Of a stretch of 5,292 bases of DNA, positions 1-5,292 are shown piece by piece. The position numbers and the translations under genes were made by a program. The stretch lies in contig JAESQG010000430.1 of assembly GCA_016765265.1 (NCBI GenBank), forward strand, positions 1 to 5,292, given 5' to 3'. The DNA comes from Pseudomonadales bacterium (GTDB lineage: Bacteria > Pseudomonadota > Gammaproteobacteria > Pseudomonadales > DC-out160). A model generated the notes under the pieces. It searched no databases. It saw nothing but the letters and a program-made list of their open reading frames with translations, and was not told the origin of the DNA. Numbering within the stretch: the stretch's first letter is position 1; every line of letters starts with the position of its first letter.

Positions 1-77
1 ACGTTATTCCGCTAATTCAGTAGAACTTCAACAGGCTATATATCAGACAAAACTAGTGGCTTCTGAAAATTGTCTAT

Positions 78-296
78 TTATGGATGGGAACTAGTTAGAT
101 CTCTTCCAATAATGTGGTCCATAATTGGTGCCACACAGAAAAATCCGATTCCGACCCACCAGGCAAAAAAATCATAGTAACCTGATAAGTGCATGTTTTG
201 AACCGCCGCATAGGGCATATAAGCTGGGCCAAACATCAATAAATAAAGCACCTTCTTTAAGGGCATCATGATGTTCGGAGGGATATTTGAAACCAT
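78..296 (-). pseudogene. N-terminal fragment resembling AlkB-type alkane 1-monooxygenase (truncated)
   Basis: The 72-residue product has a short polar N-terminus, then Lys-Lys and two hydrophobic segments (about residues 16-33 and 41-59), separated by a short polar loop. The second segment ends in a Pro-x-x-Asp-x-x-x-Gly-x-Asp pattern (VAPIMDHIIGRD). That order matches the N-terminal membrane hairpin of AlkB-type integral membrane di-iron hydroxylases, where KK-hydrophobic-P-x-x-P is followed by PLLD-x-x-x-G-x-D. AlkB proteins are about 400 residues and carry their His-rich iron-binding boxes further on. Here the frame stops 6 residues after the motif, and no frame to the window edge continues it, so no His box is present. 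ATG at 296 was chosen; an in-frame TTG at 332 would add 12 residues. Neither has a clear ribosome binding site. It is divergent from istA. The resemblance is by eye from one short motif, and an unrelated small membrane protein remains possible. Confidence 0.4.
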
Positions 297-584
297 AAAC
301 ACTACATCTCGTAAATTTCTTGCACTACACAAGGTTCTAGCGGGAAATCACCCAAGTGTCAGGGAATTGGCTCAGCCCTTTTGGCTTCAATGACTACAGA
401 GTTAAACACTACTCAAACACTCTTTAATTGCCCGCTTGCATACAACTATGCAGCGAAACCCTTGCACCGCAGCTGTAGTTAGCCCTTTATTTTAATACTC
501 ACAAGTGAAAGTGTTTTGATAGATTCCGGATTTACCGCCTGTTGAGTTGACAGATCACTAAAGCCAGACGCACCTTAGCATGAT
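297..584. other. Intergenic stretch without a supported gene
   Basis: No reading frame of credible length or composition is present on either strand between the AlkB-like fragment and the IS21 left end. The one structured item is a stem at 433-455: TGCATA (437-442) and TATGCA (447-452) around a 4-base CAAC loop, extended by CGC/GCG with one bulged T. No T-run follows on either strand, so it does not look like an intrinsic terminator. No convincing sigma-70 promoter was seen for the leftward fragment. Confidence 0.5.
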
Positions 585-630
585 TGTGTAACGACACGCT
601 AAATTCCCGACGACGACACCGAAAATTCCC
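585..630 (+). repeat. IS21 left terminal inverted repeat with two internal 17-bp repeats
   Basis: The left end matches the reverse complement of 2984-3029 at 41 of 46 positions. Inside it a 17-base motif occurs twice in the same orientation: CGACACGCTAAATTCCC at 592-608 and CGACACCGAAAATTCCC at 614-630, five bases apart (22-bp period). Multiple short repeats at the ends are characteristic of IS21 elements and are taken to be IstA binding sites; that role is inferred here. Confidence 0.92.
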
Positions 631-658
631 TAATTTATATCACTAGGCTATCATTTTT

Positions 659-694
659 TACCATCCATTAATTGCGCTTGAGTCAAGGATGGTA
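659..694 (+). promoter_or_regulatory. Inverted repeat over the istA translation start
   Basis: TACCATCC (659-666) and GGATGGTA (687-694) form a perfect 8-bp stem around a 20-base loop. The right arm contains the ATG at 689 and part of the AAGGA (685-689) that would serve the ATG at 698. In an RNA reading in from outside the element the stem could hide the start region, a known way in which some IS elements limit transposase production from readthrough transcripts. The pairing is visible; the role is inferred. Confidence 0.45.
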
Positions 695-697
695 GGA

Positions 698-2179
698 ATG
701 ACATGCTCCGATAAGCAGGTAGGGAAACTGATGAAGGAAAAACACAAGTACACCAAAGAAACGGGTGCTGCCCGAGCAGGAATGGACCCCAAAACAGCAC
801 GTAAATACCTCAAGGCTAATCAGCTGCCTTCAGAGCTGAAAAAGTCCCCTCAACCCAGCACTCAAGCTCAGCTATTCGACTCCCAATGGAGCGAGATTGA
901 GAGCTTTCTTGACAACGCTCCTGGGCTAGAAGCAAAAATCATATTGAGATGGTTAATCGATAAATACCCCGAGCAATATCAAGACAAGCACCTACGGACC
1001 CTACAAAGAAAAGTGCGCCGGTGGCGGGCTCTTGAAGGTCCCAAGAAAGAGGTGATCTTCCGTCAATCGCTCAAGCCCGGCAAGCAAAGTCAGTCTGATT
1101 ACACCGTTATGAATTCGCTAGAGATCACCCTTTCCGGCGAGGTTTTTAACCACCTATTGTTCCACTTCATGCTACCTTATTCATGCTGGGAAACGGCCTC
1201 AATTTGTTTTAGCGAAAGCTTCGAGAGTTTATGCACCGGTTACGAGCAAGCGGTATGGCAACTCGGGGCGGTGCCGGGAGAGCACCGCACTGATAACCTC
1301 AGTGCAGCGACCCACAAACTGGGAAGTCGACGCGAGTTCAATGAGCGATGGACTCAGGTGCTTGATCACTACCAGGTGAGCCCAAGTCGCAACAATCCGG
1401 GGCAAAGCCATGAGAACGGCAGTGTTGAAAAAAGTAATGATCTGATCAAAAAAGAAATTGCACAACGCCTGATGTTGCGTGGATCCAAAGATTTTTCCAA
1501 CCGAGAGGCTTACGAGGCATTTTTAGCTGAAGTGATTGAGCAGCGCAACAGAGGACGCAAAGACAAACTGATAGAGGAGCTCAAGGAGTGTAAATCGTTA
1601 CCGCAAGGGAGATGGTATCGCCCGCAAACGCTGTCCTCAACGGTCTCACCAGAAAGTCTCATTACCATTGAGACCGTACCCTACTCGGTACCCAGTCGTC
1701 TCATTGGTCAAAGAGTCGAGATAAAGCTCTATCCCGATAAGCTAGAGATTTATTATGCCAAGCATTTTATCGAAGCGATAGTACGCAAGGAGCCTGGAGA
1801 AACCGGCATTAACTATCGACATGTGATTAACCAGTTGCTACGCAAACCCGGCGCATTCGAGGGGTATCGTTTTCGTAATGACTTGTTTCCAAGTGCTGTC
1901 TTTCGAAGAGCCTATGATGCACTCATCCAGCATTCTCCCTCCGGTGGGCATAAGCTCTACCTGGCGGTTCTACAATGCGCAGGCAACACCTCAGAGTATG
2001 AGGTCGAGTTGGCCATTGATTTATTGTTGACTAGCGCTATGGCCCCCACCTTAGAGCAGGTGCAGCTACTGGTTAGGAGTCCAGACAAGGAGGTCCCTAT
2101 CGTGCAGATAGATCAACCGGATCTGGCTGAATACGACTTGCTGCTCCCAACGCGAGGTGAACCCAATGCCCGACATTAA
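698..2179 (+). CDS. istA: IS21-family DDE transposase IstA
   Basis: IstA cuts and joins the element ends during transposition. Counting from an upstream in-frame ATG at 689 (496 residues), a helix-turn-helix lies near residues 24-41 (ARAGMDPKTARKYL), followed by a linker and an rve-type integrase core. The likely catalytic triad is D137 (QSDYT), D202 (RTDNLSAA) and E247 in the family signature GQSHENGSVEKS. A small beta-barrel-like C-terminal domain of the Mu-transposase type follows at about 310-375. I prefer the ATG at 698: AAGGA at 685-689 lies 8 bases upstream, and the resulting N-terminus (MTCSDKQVGKLMK) resembles the start of other IS21 transposases. The ATG at 689 would add three residues and abuts its own AAGG. 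The last 14 bases overlap istB, implying co-transcription and coupled translation. No frameshift or missing catalytic residue was seen. Confidence 0.95.
   Translation: MTCSDKQVGKLMKEKHKYTKETGAARAGMDPKTARKYLKANQLPSELKKSPQPSTQAQLFDSQWSEIESFLDNAPGLEAKIILRWLIDKYPEQYQDKHLRTLQRKVRRWRALEGPKKEVIFRQSLKPGKQSQSDYTVMNSLEITLSGEVFNHLLFHFMLPYSCWETASICFSESFESLCTGYEQAVWQLGAVPGEHRTDNLSAATHKLGSRREFNERWTQVLDHYQVSPSRNNPGQSHENGSVEKSNDLIKKEIAQRLMLRGSKDFSNREAYEAFLAEVIEQRNRGRKDKLIEELKECKSLPQGRWYRPQTLSSTVSPESLITIETVPYSVPSRLIGQRVEIKLYPDKLEIYYAKHFIEAIVRKEPGETGINYRHVINQLLRKPGAFEGYRFRNDLFPSAVFRRAYDALIQHSPSGGHKLYLAVLQCAGNTSEYEVELAIDLLLTSAMAPTLEQVQLLVRSPDKEVPIVQIDQPDLAEYDLLLPTRGEPNARH
2154..2160 (+). promoter_or_regulatory. 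Ribosome binding site that decides the istB start
   Basis: GAGGTGA sits five bases before the ATG at 2166, inside the 3' end of istA. It is a strong Shine-Dalgarno match. The in-frame GTG at 2157 lies inside this motif and is therefore probably not the start codon. Placement within istA fits coupled translation of the two proteins. Confidence 0.7.
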
Positions 2180-2960
2180 TAATCTTGAGGGTTTGTTAAA
2201 AAAGCTGGGGCTCAAAGCGATGGCACAACAGTATTTATCGTATGCAGATGGCTGCGAGAAGAGCGGGCAAACCTACCTTGAGTATCTTACTCAATTGGTT
2301 AGCCTGGAGCTGGAAGATCGAGATCAGCGGCGCATTCAAAGGCTAACCAAACAAGCGCACTTACCCTGTTTAAAAACAATAGAGGAATTTAAGTTACAGC
2401 GTGTCAAAGGTCTATCACCGAGTATTCTAGAGGTGTTGCGTGGTGGCCAATTTATTGATCAATGCGAGAACCTACTCCTGTTCGGTAATCCTGGTACCGG
2501 TAAGACTCATCTGTGTATTGGACTGGCACAAGCGTGGTGTCAGCGAGGTCGAAAAGTATTGTACACCAGTGCCGCCAGTTTAGTGCAGAGGCTACTGCGG
2601 GCCAAACGTGACCTTGAGCTGGATCAGTTGATCAAACAATTTGATCGTCTCGATATGTTGATTATTGATGACATCTCTTATGTCCCCTACGAGCGACAAG
2701 AGACCGATGTGCTGTTTACGCTCTTGTCCGAACGCTACGAGCGGCGCAGCATGATGATCACGAGCAACGCAAAGTTCTCGGACTGGGAATCAATCTTTAA
2801 AGACAAAATGACGACAGCCGCGGCGATAGATCGATTGGTACACCACTCAACGATACTGGAGTTAAATGCGCCGAGTTACCGTACCGAAATCGCTAAGAAA
2901 AAGAAAAGTAAAAGGAAAAAAACTACTCAAAAAAAACCGACAAAAAAGGAGGCTAAATAA
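2166..2960 (+). CDS. istB: IS21-family helper ATPase IstB
   Basis: IstB is the AAA+ ATPase that partners IstA, binding DNA and helping target selection and transposase activity. The product has 264 residues, close to the family norm of about 250-265. An N-terminal helical region (1-80) precedes the ATPase core. The core has Walker A GNPGTGKTH at 107-115, Walker B MLIIDD at 164-169, a sensor-1-like ITSN at 198-201 and an AIDRL arginine motif near 220-224. The fold is DnaC/DnaA-like. The last 20 or so residues are almost all Lys, Arg and Thr, a basic tail likely to contact DNA. It is encoded by A-rich DNA with runs of A7 (2916-2922) and A8 (2929-2936). ATG 2166 was chosen over GTG 2157 because the latter is part of the GAGGTGA ribosome binding site. 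It overlaps istA by 14 bases. Confidence 0.95.
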   Translation: MPDINNLEGLLKKLGLKAMAQQYLSYADGCEKSGQTYLEYLTQLVSLELEDRDQRRIQRLTKQAHLPCLKTIEEFKLQRVKGLSPSILEVLRGGQFIDQCENLLLFGNPGTGKTHLCIGLAQAWCQRGRKVLYTSAASLVQRLLRAKRDLELDQLIKQFDRLDMLIIDDISYVPYERQETDVLFTLLSERYERRSMMITSNAKFSDWESIFKDKMTTAAAIDRLVHHSTILELNAPSYRTEIAKKKKSKRKKTTQKKPTKKEAK

Positions 2961-2983
2961 CCGTGCTACACTAACACACAGGC

Positions 2984-3029
2984 GGGAATTTTCGATGTCG
3001 TCAACGGGAATTTAGCGTGTCGCCACACA
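2984..3029 (-). repeat. IS21 right terminal inverted repeat with two internal 17-bp repeats
   Basis: This is the reverse complement of the left end with five mismatches. Read on the minus strand it contains CGACACGCTAAATTCCC (3006-3022) and CGACATCGAAAATTCCC (2984-3000), the same pair and 22-bp period as at the left end. It begins 24 bases after the istB stop codon. Confidence 0.92.
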
Positions 3030-3046
3030 ATCCCTTATACCCATAG
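3030..3046 (+). repeat. 17-bp direct repeat, left copy (probable target-duplication remnant)
   Basis: ATCCCTTATACCCATAG occurs here and again, exactly, at 5001-5017. This copy fills the whole gap between the right end of the IS21 element and the left end of the IS1634-type element. The other copy is inside the pafA-like gene, about 44 bases beyond the IS1634 right end. An exact 17-base repeat is very unlikely by chance in a window this size. It is best read as the surviving inner part of a longer duplication made by the IS1634-type element. Confidence 0.75.
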
Positions 3047-3048
3047 CT

Positions 3049-3067
3049 TCCCGACTTCACTCACTTT
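3049..3067 (+). repeat. IS1634-type left terminal inverted repeat
   Basis: TCCCGACTTCACTCACTTT pairs with the reverse complement of 4936-4954, with mismatches only at the fourth and fifteenth positions. It lies at the expected distance upstream of the transposase gene. Confidence 0.85.
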
Positions 3068-3159
3068 AAGGTATCAGCGTGTCTGTAGGGCGCATGTTTA
3101 GGTGTTTTTTCTAGAAATCGTTTTGTAGTGCCTAGTAAAATATATATGTTGCTTAATGT

Positions 3160-3185
3160 TAGCGGGCATGCTAGTGTTCCCGCTA
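3160..3185 (+). promoter_or_regulatory. Inverted repeat immediately before the IS1634-type transposase start
   Basis: TAGCGGG (3160-3166) and CCCGCTA (3179-3185) form a 7-bp stem with a 12-base loop. The right arm ends on the first base of the probable ATG (3185). Such a stem could block initiation on transcripts that read in from outside the element. There is no clear Shine-Dalgarno sequence nearby. The structure is visible; the function is inferred. Confidence 0.4.
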
Positions 3186-4846
3186 TGTTTGTACGAGTGA
3201 AGTCAACGCCCAATAGTCCCCGCCAATCGGTTCAGATAGTGGAATCTGTACGGGTAGGCGATAAGGTGCGCCAGAAAATTCTGCGTCATGTAGGCATTGC
3301 GATGAATGATGCCGAATTAGTCAAACTTAGGGAAGTGGGCGAGTTTGTTAGAGCCCAATTAGAGCAAGAGCATCAAAGTAATTTATTCTCCGCCGAGCAA
3401 GCCGCTGAACAAGCGATCGATGCCAAGAAAAAGCCTAAGGTCAGCGCACAACAAGCGTTGAATGTTAATCTTCGAGACCTCAAAGAAGTCCAGCGATCGG
3501 TGACCGGTATCCATGAAGTCTTTGGTGCGGTGTACGAGCAACTGGGTTTTGACTCTGTCTGGGGAAAATCAAAGCGTTTTGGAAAAAGACGGGGGATACT
3601 CAAAGACATTACGCTAGCCCGTATAGCGCAGCCAACCAGCAAGCGGGCTTCAGTGGATTTGCTGGAAAGAGACTTTGGTATTCAGTTAAATTTAAATTCG
3701 GTTTATAAAATGATGGACGCCCTGGATGAGGCGGCCATCGATCAGATTCAACGCTGTGCAGGTGAAGCGGCCACTCAGATGTTAGGCGGCTCACTGGATG
3801 TCTTGTTCTACGATTGCACCACCTTGTATTTTGAATCTTTTGAGCCCGATGCCTTGCGTCAAAAAGGCTTTAGCAAAGACCATAAGGCAAACGAGACGCA
3901 GGTGCTACTAGCGCTGCTGGTCAGCGAAGAAGGGCTACCGGTGGGTTATGAGGTGTTCCCTGGAGCGATGTTTGAAGGCCATACACTGGTTCCTATCTTA
4001 GAGAGTTTAAAGAAACGATTCGAGATTTCGCGGGTGGTTTTTGTTGCCGATCGAGGCCTGTTTAACGAAACAAATTTAGCCGCCTTAGAGGAGGCCAACA
4101 TTGAGTACGTGGTGGGGACCCGGTTAAAGACCCAAAGCAAAGCGCTCAAAGAACAAATTCTGCAGACCGACCACTATACTGATCTGAATGAGCAGATCAA
4201 AACACTCATCATTGATCGCCCGAAGGGGCGTAGAATGATTGTGAGCCACAGTAAAAAGCGGGCAGACAAAGACAAGCATGATCGAGATAAAGCGATTGTT
4301 AAATTAAGAAAGAAGTTATCTAAATCGAAAAAGCCAAAAGAATTCATCGCCTCTTCAGGGTATAAAAAATACCTCAATGTGCCCAGTCTCGGGCAGATCA
4401 CCATCAACCAGGAAGCCATCGCAGAAAGCGCAAAATGGGATGGCTTGCACGGTGTTATCACCAACACCGCTGACACTGACACAGCGACGGTATTAGAGCA
4501 TTACCGAGGGCTGTGGAATATTGAGGAATCTTTCCGTATTCAAAAGCATGATTTGAAAGTACGTCCGATTTATCACTGGAATGAATCCAGAATACGGGCT
4601 CACCTGGCCATTGCCTTTATGGCATTTTGTTGTGTGCGTCATTTGGAGTATCGGGTAGCGTTGCAGTACCAGAAATTATCGCCAGAGGTGATTAGACGAG
4701 AGCTTGCTCATGTTCAAGTGAGCTTACTGGAGGATAGAAAAACCAAATCCGTTTACGCCATGCCCTCTTCGGTGAGTCCCAAGGCGGAGAAAATCTATCA
4801 GGTATTAGGCCTGAAACCCTCAACAACAGCCTACCAAGTTAAGTAA
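3185..4846 (+). CDS. IS1634-family DDE transposase
   Basis: This 553-residue protein catalyses movement of the IS1634-type element. From the ATG at 3185, the N-terminus reads MFVRVKSTPNSPRQSVQIVESVR, the conserved opening of this family, which is why this start was preferred. The frame is open back to a GTG at 3128 (572 residues), with another ATG at 3146, but neither has a ribosome binding site. A basic, helical N-terminal region is followed by the DDE_Tnp_1 core. The first Asp is D210 in FYDCTTLYFE, the second D289 in VADRG, and the glutamate is E447 in a YRGLWNIEESFRIQK signature whose Lys (K454) completes the IS4-type Y-R-E-K motif. A Lys-rich insertion (about 355-385) lies between the second Asp and the Glu, in the expected beta-strand insertion. 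The gene is intact, so the element may be active. It runs tail to tail with the pafA-like gene. Confidence 0.93.
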   Translation: MFVRVKSTPNSPRQSVQIVESVRVGDKVRQKILRHVGIAMNDAELVKLREVGEFVRAQLEQEHQSNLFSAEQAAEQAIDAKKKPKVSAQQALNVNLRDLKEVQRSVTGIHEVFGAVYEQLGFDSVWGKSKRFGKRRGILKDITLARIAQPTSKRASVDLLERDFGIQLNLNSVYKMMDALDEAAIDQIQRCAGEAATQMLGGSLDVLFYDCTTLYFESFEPDALRQKGFSKDHKANETQVLLALLVSEEGLPVGYEVFPGAMFEGHTLVPILESLKKRFEISRVVFVADRGLFNETNLAALEEANIEYVVGTRLKTQSKALKEQILQTDHYTDLNEQIKTLIIDRPKGRRMIVSHSKKRADKDKHDRDKAIVKLRKKLSKSKKPKEFIASSGYKKYLNVPSLGQITINQEAIAESAKWDGLHGVITNTADTDTATVLEHYRGLWNIEESFRIQKHDLKVRPIYHWNESRIRAHLAIAFMAFCCVRHLEYRVALQYQKLSPEVIRRELAHVQVSLLEDRKTKSVYAMPSSVSPKAEKIYQVLGLKPSTTAYQVK

Positions 4847-4913
4847 CACCTCCCCCTTCATAATCGGTTGAACGATAAGCATTGTAGTGCCTAATTGCAA
4901 GTGCTGATCTTAA

Positions 4914-5292
4914 TTAAATCACATACTTAGATGAAAAAGGGAGTGAAGTCAGGAGTTCAACAAACTCAGCCCTTATTCCACGTTGTACTCGGTTACGACG
5001 ATCCCTTATACCCATAGATTTATCACTCGTTGTCGCCTGCGTTGCAAAAGGGTCACTCAAATCTACAGACGAGTCAGGGCCAGTCACATGGGTCCAATTA
5101 GCATGATAATCCGGGTCTCCACTGTGCTCGGTCACCAGCTCACCGCGCAGTTTTGCTCGGGTTGTGGTTGGAGGTTGGTTGACGGCTTGTTGAACGGTTT
5201 CGGTACTGATTTGATTAACCGAGTGATCAGCAAACTCTTGCCAAAGTGTATTCTCGAGATCGGAGAACAGTACATCAAGATAAAACATCCGG
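4914..5292 (-). CDS. pafA: PafA-like Pup-protein ligase, C-terminal part, 5' end outside the window and 3' end replaced by IS DNA
   Basis: PafA joins the C-terminal glutamate of the small protein Pup to lysines of target proteins, marking them for the bacterial proteasome. It has a glutamine-synthetase-like core and a small C-terminal domain. Only the last 125 or so residues are visible, and the frame is open to the window edge. Counted from the first visible Met, NQPPTTTRAKLRGEL (37-51) matches the PafA stretch DQPPQTTRARLRGEF. It is preceded by LDVLFSDL (4-11), like LDLAYHDI, and by a helix ending QAV. NWTHV (64-68) and DPF (79-81) match DWVHL and KDPF of PafA in order and spacing. Dop, the related depupylase, has TRAYFRG and lacks the WVH/DPF pair, so PafA fits better. 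About 30 further native residues follow, more than in mycobacterial PafA. The final 13 (112-124, LLTSLPFSSKYVI) come from the IS1634-type end. The ATP and Pup sites lie outside the window, so activity cannot be judged. Confidence 0.75.
   Translation of the reverse strand, partial: RMFYLDVLFSDLENTLWQEFADHSVNQISTETVQQAVNQPPTTTRAKLRGELVTEHSGDPDYHANWTHVTGPDSSVDLSDPFATQATTSDKSMGIRDRRNRVQRGIRAEFVELLTSLPFSSKYVI
4936..4954 (-). repeat. IS1634-type right terminal inverted repeat
   Basis: On the minus strand this reads TCCTGACTTCACTCCCTTT, matching the left end at 17 of 19 positions. It also forms part of the chimeric 3' end of the pafA-like reading frame. Confidence 0.85.
5001..5017 (+). repeat. 17-bp direct repeat, right copy inside the pafA-like gene
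   Basis: This is an exact copy of 3030-3046. Here it is coding sequence, read on the minus strand as the SMGIRD segment of the PafA-like protein, so this copy is the original and the left copy is the duplicate. Confidence 0.75.

Larger units (their letters stand above)
585..3029 (+). mobile_element. IS21-family insertion sequence, complete (about 2.45 kb)
   Basis: The element carries istA and istB in the standard order and overlap, bounded by long terminal inverted repeats (585-630 and 2984-3029, 41 of 46 positions identical). Its length fits the 2.0-2.5 kb usual for IS21. Both genes are open with intact catalytic motifs, so it looks potentially active. The outermost bases are TGTGT on the left and ACACA on the right. 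The inverted symmetry continues three bases further out (GAT at 582-584, ATC at 3030-3032), so the exact tip is uncertain by up to 3 bp. Flanking bases (AGCATGAT on the left, ATCCCTTA on the right) show no 4-8 bp direct repeat, unlike a simple IS21 insertion. This points to recombination or deletion after insertion. Confidence 0.93.
3047..4956 (+). mobile_element. IS1634-family (IS4 superfamily) insertion sequence, complete
   Basis: A single transposase gene is enclosed by ends that match as an inverted repeat: 3049-3067 against the reverse complement of 4936-4954, 17 of 19 identical, with the core GACTTCACTC exact. The outer limits were set at 3047 and 4956 because the 17-bp direct repeat ends at 3046; they may be off by two or three bases. 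The length of about 1.9 kb agrees with IS1634 (about 1.87 kb). It lies tail to tail with the pafA-like gene and interrupts its 3' end. The inferred target duplication is about 61 bp (4957-5017), consistent with the long, variable duplications known for IS1634. Confidence 0.85.

Noticed and set aside
433..455. Hairpin in the left intergenic region as an intrinsic terminator
   Set aside because: There is no T-run after the stem on either strand and no upstream gene ending close to it, so it is only recorded as an inverted repeat.
1229..1465. Open frame on the minus strand inside istA
   Set aside because: It is antisense to the catalytic core of a well-recognised transposase and has no recognisable motif or ribosome binding site.
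2943..2974. AAGGAGG followed by GTG at 2963 after istB as a new small gene
   Set aside because: The frame closes after three codons, so there is no coding potential.
3373..4482. Several minus-strand open frames within the IS1634-type transposase gene
   Set aside because: They are shadows of the strongly supported plus-strand gene, with biased composition and no domain features.
3123..4893. 12-base direct repeat TTGTAGTGCCTA at 3123-3134 and 4882-4893 flanking the transposase gene
   Set aside because: About one chance 12-mer repeat is expected in a window of this size, and neither copy lies at an element end.
3047..5000. IS1634-type element extending to 5000 with a simple 17-bp target duplication
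   Set aside because: The reverse complement of 4980-5000 has no match to the left end, whereas 4936-4954 matches it at 17 of 19 positions. The pafA-like frame also reads through 4957-5000.
4914..5292. Dop (depupylase/Pup deamidase) as the identity of the right-edge gene
   Set aside because: The visible TRAKLRGEL, NWTHV and DPF segments follow PafA rather than the TRAYFRG pattern of Dop, though the full protein is needed to be certain.

Overview
The window is an accessory region built from two complete-looking insertion sequences lying side by side, with broken host genes on either side. The base composition is moderate. The IS types and an AlkB-like membrane fragment would fit a marine-type gammaproteobacterium, but this is inference and no marker gene settles the taxonomy.

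Layout from left to right. Positions 78-296 (minus strand) hold a short, two-helix N-terminal fragment resembling AlkB-type alkane/fatty-acid hydroxylases, which stops where the catalytic histidine domain should follow. Positions 297-584 carry no gene I can support. Positions 585-3029 are an IS21-family element: 46-bp terminal inverted repeats (41/46 identical), each containing two copies of a 17-bp motif at 22-bp spacing, and the overlapping pair istA (DDE transposase) and istB (AAA+ helper ATPase). Only 17 bases (3030-3046) separate it from the second element. Positions 3047-4956 are an IS1634-type element of the IS4 superfamily with near-matching ends and one DDE transposase gene.

The right edge (4914-5292, minus strand) holds the C-terminal part of a protein that closely resembles PafA, the Pup-protein ligase of the bacterial pupylation-proteasome system. 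This is the most interesting content. The family is best known from Actinobacteria, so its presence beside these IS elements suggests an unusual or transferred pupylation locus continuing beyond the window. The IS1634-type element sits at the very 3' end of this gene, so the reading frame now ends on 13 residues encoded by the IS.

The 17-base spacer at 3030-3046 recurs exactly at 5001-5017 inside the pafA-like gene. The simplest reading is that the IS1634-type element made a long target duplication of about 61 bp, as IS1634 itself is known to do. The IS21 element then removed the outer part of the left copy, together with whatever lay downstream of pafA. The lack of a target duplication around the IS21 element agrees with a deletion or rearrangement at that junction. 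The AlkB-like fragment and the pafA-like gene may therefore not have been neighbours originally.
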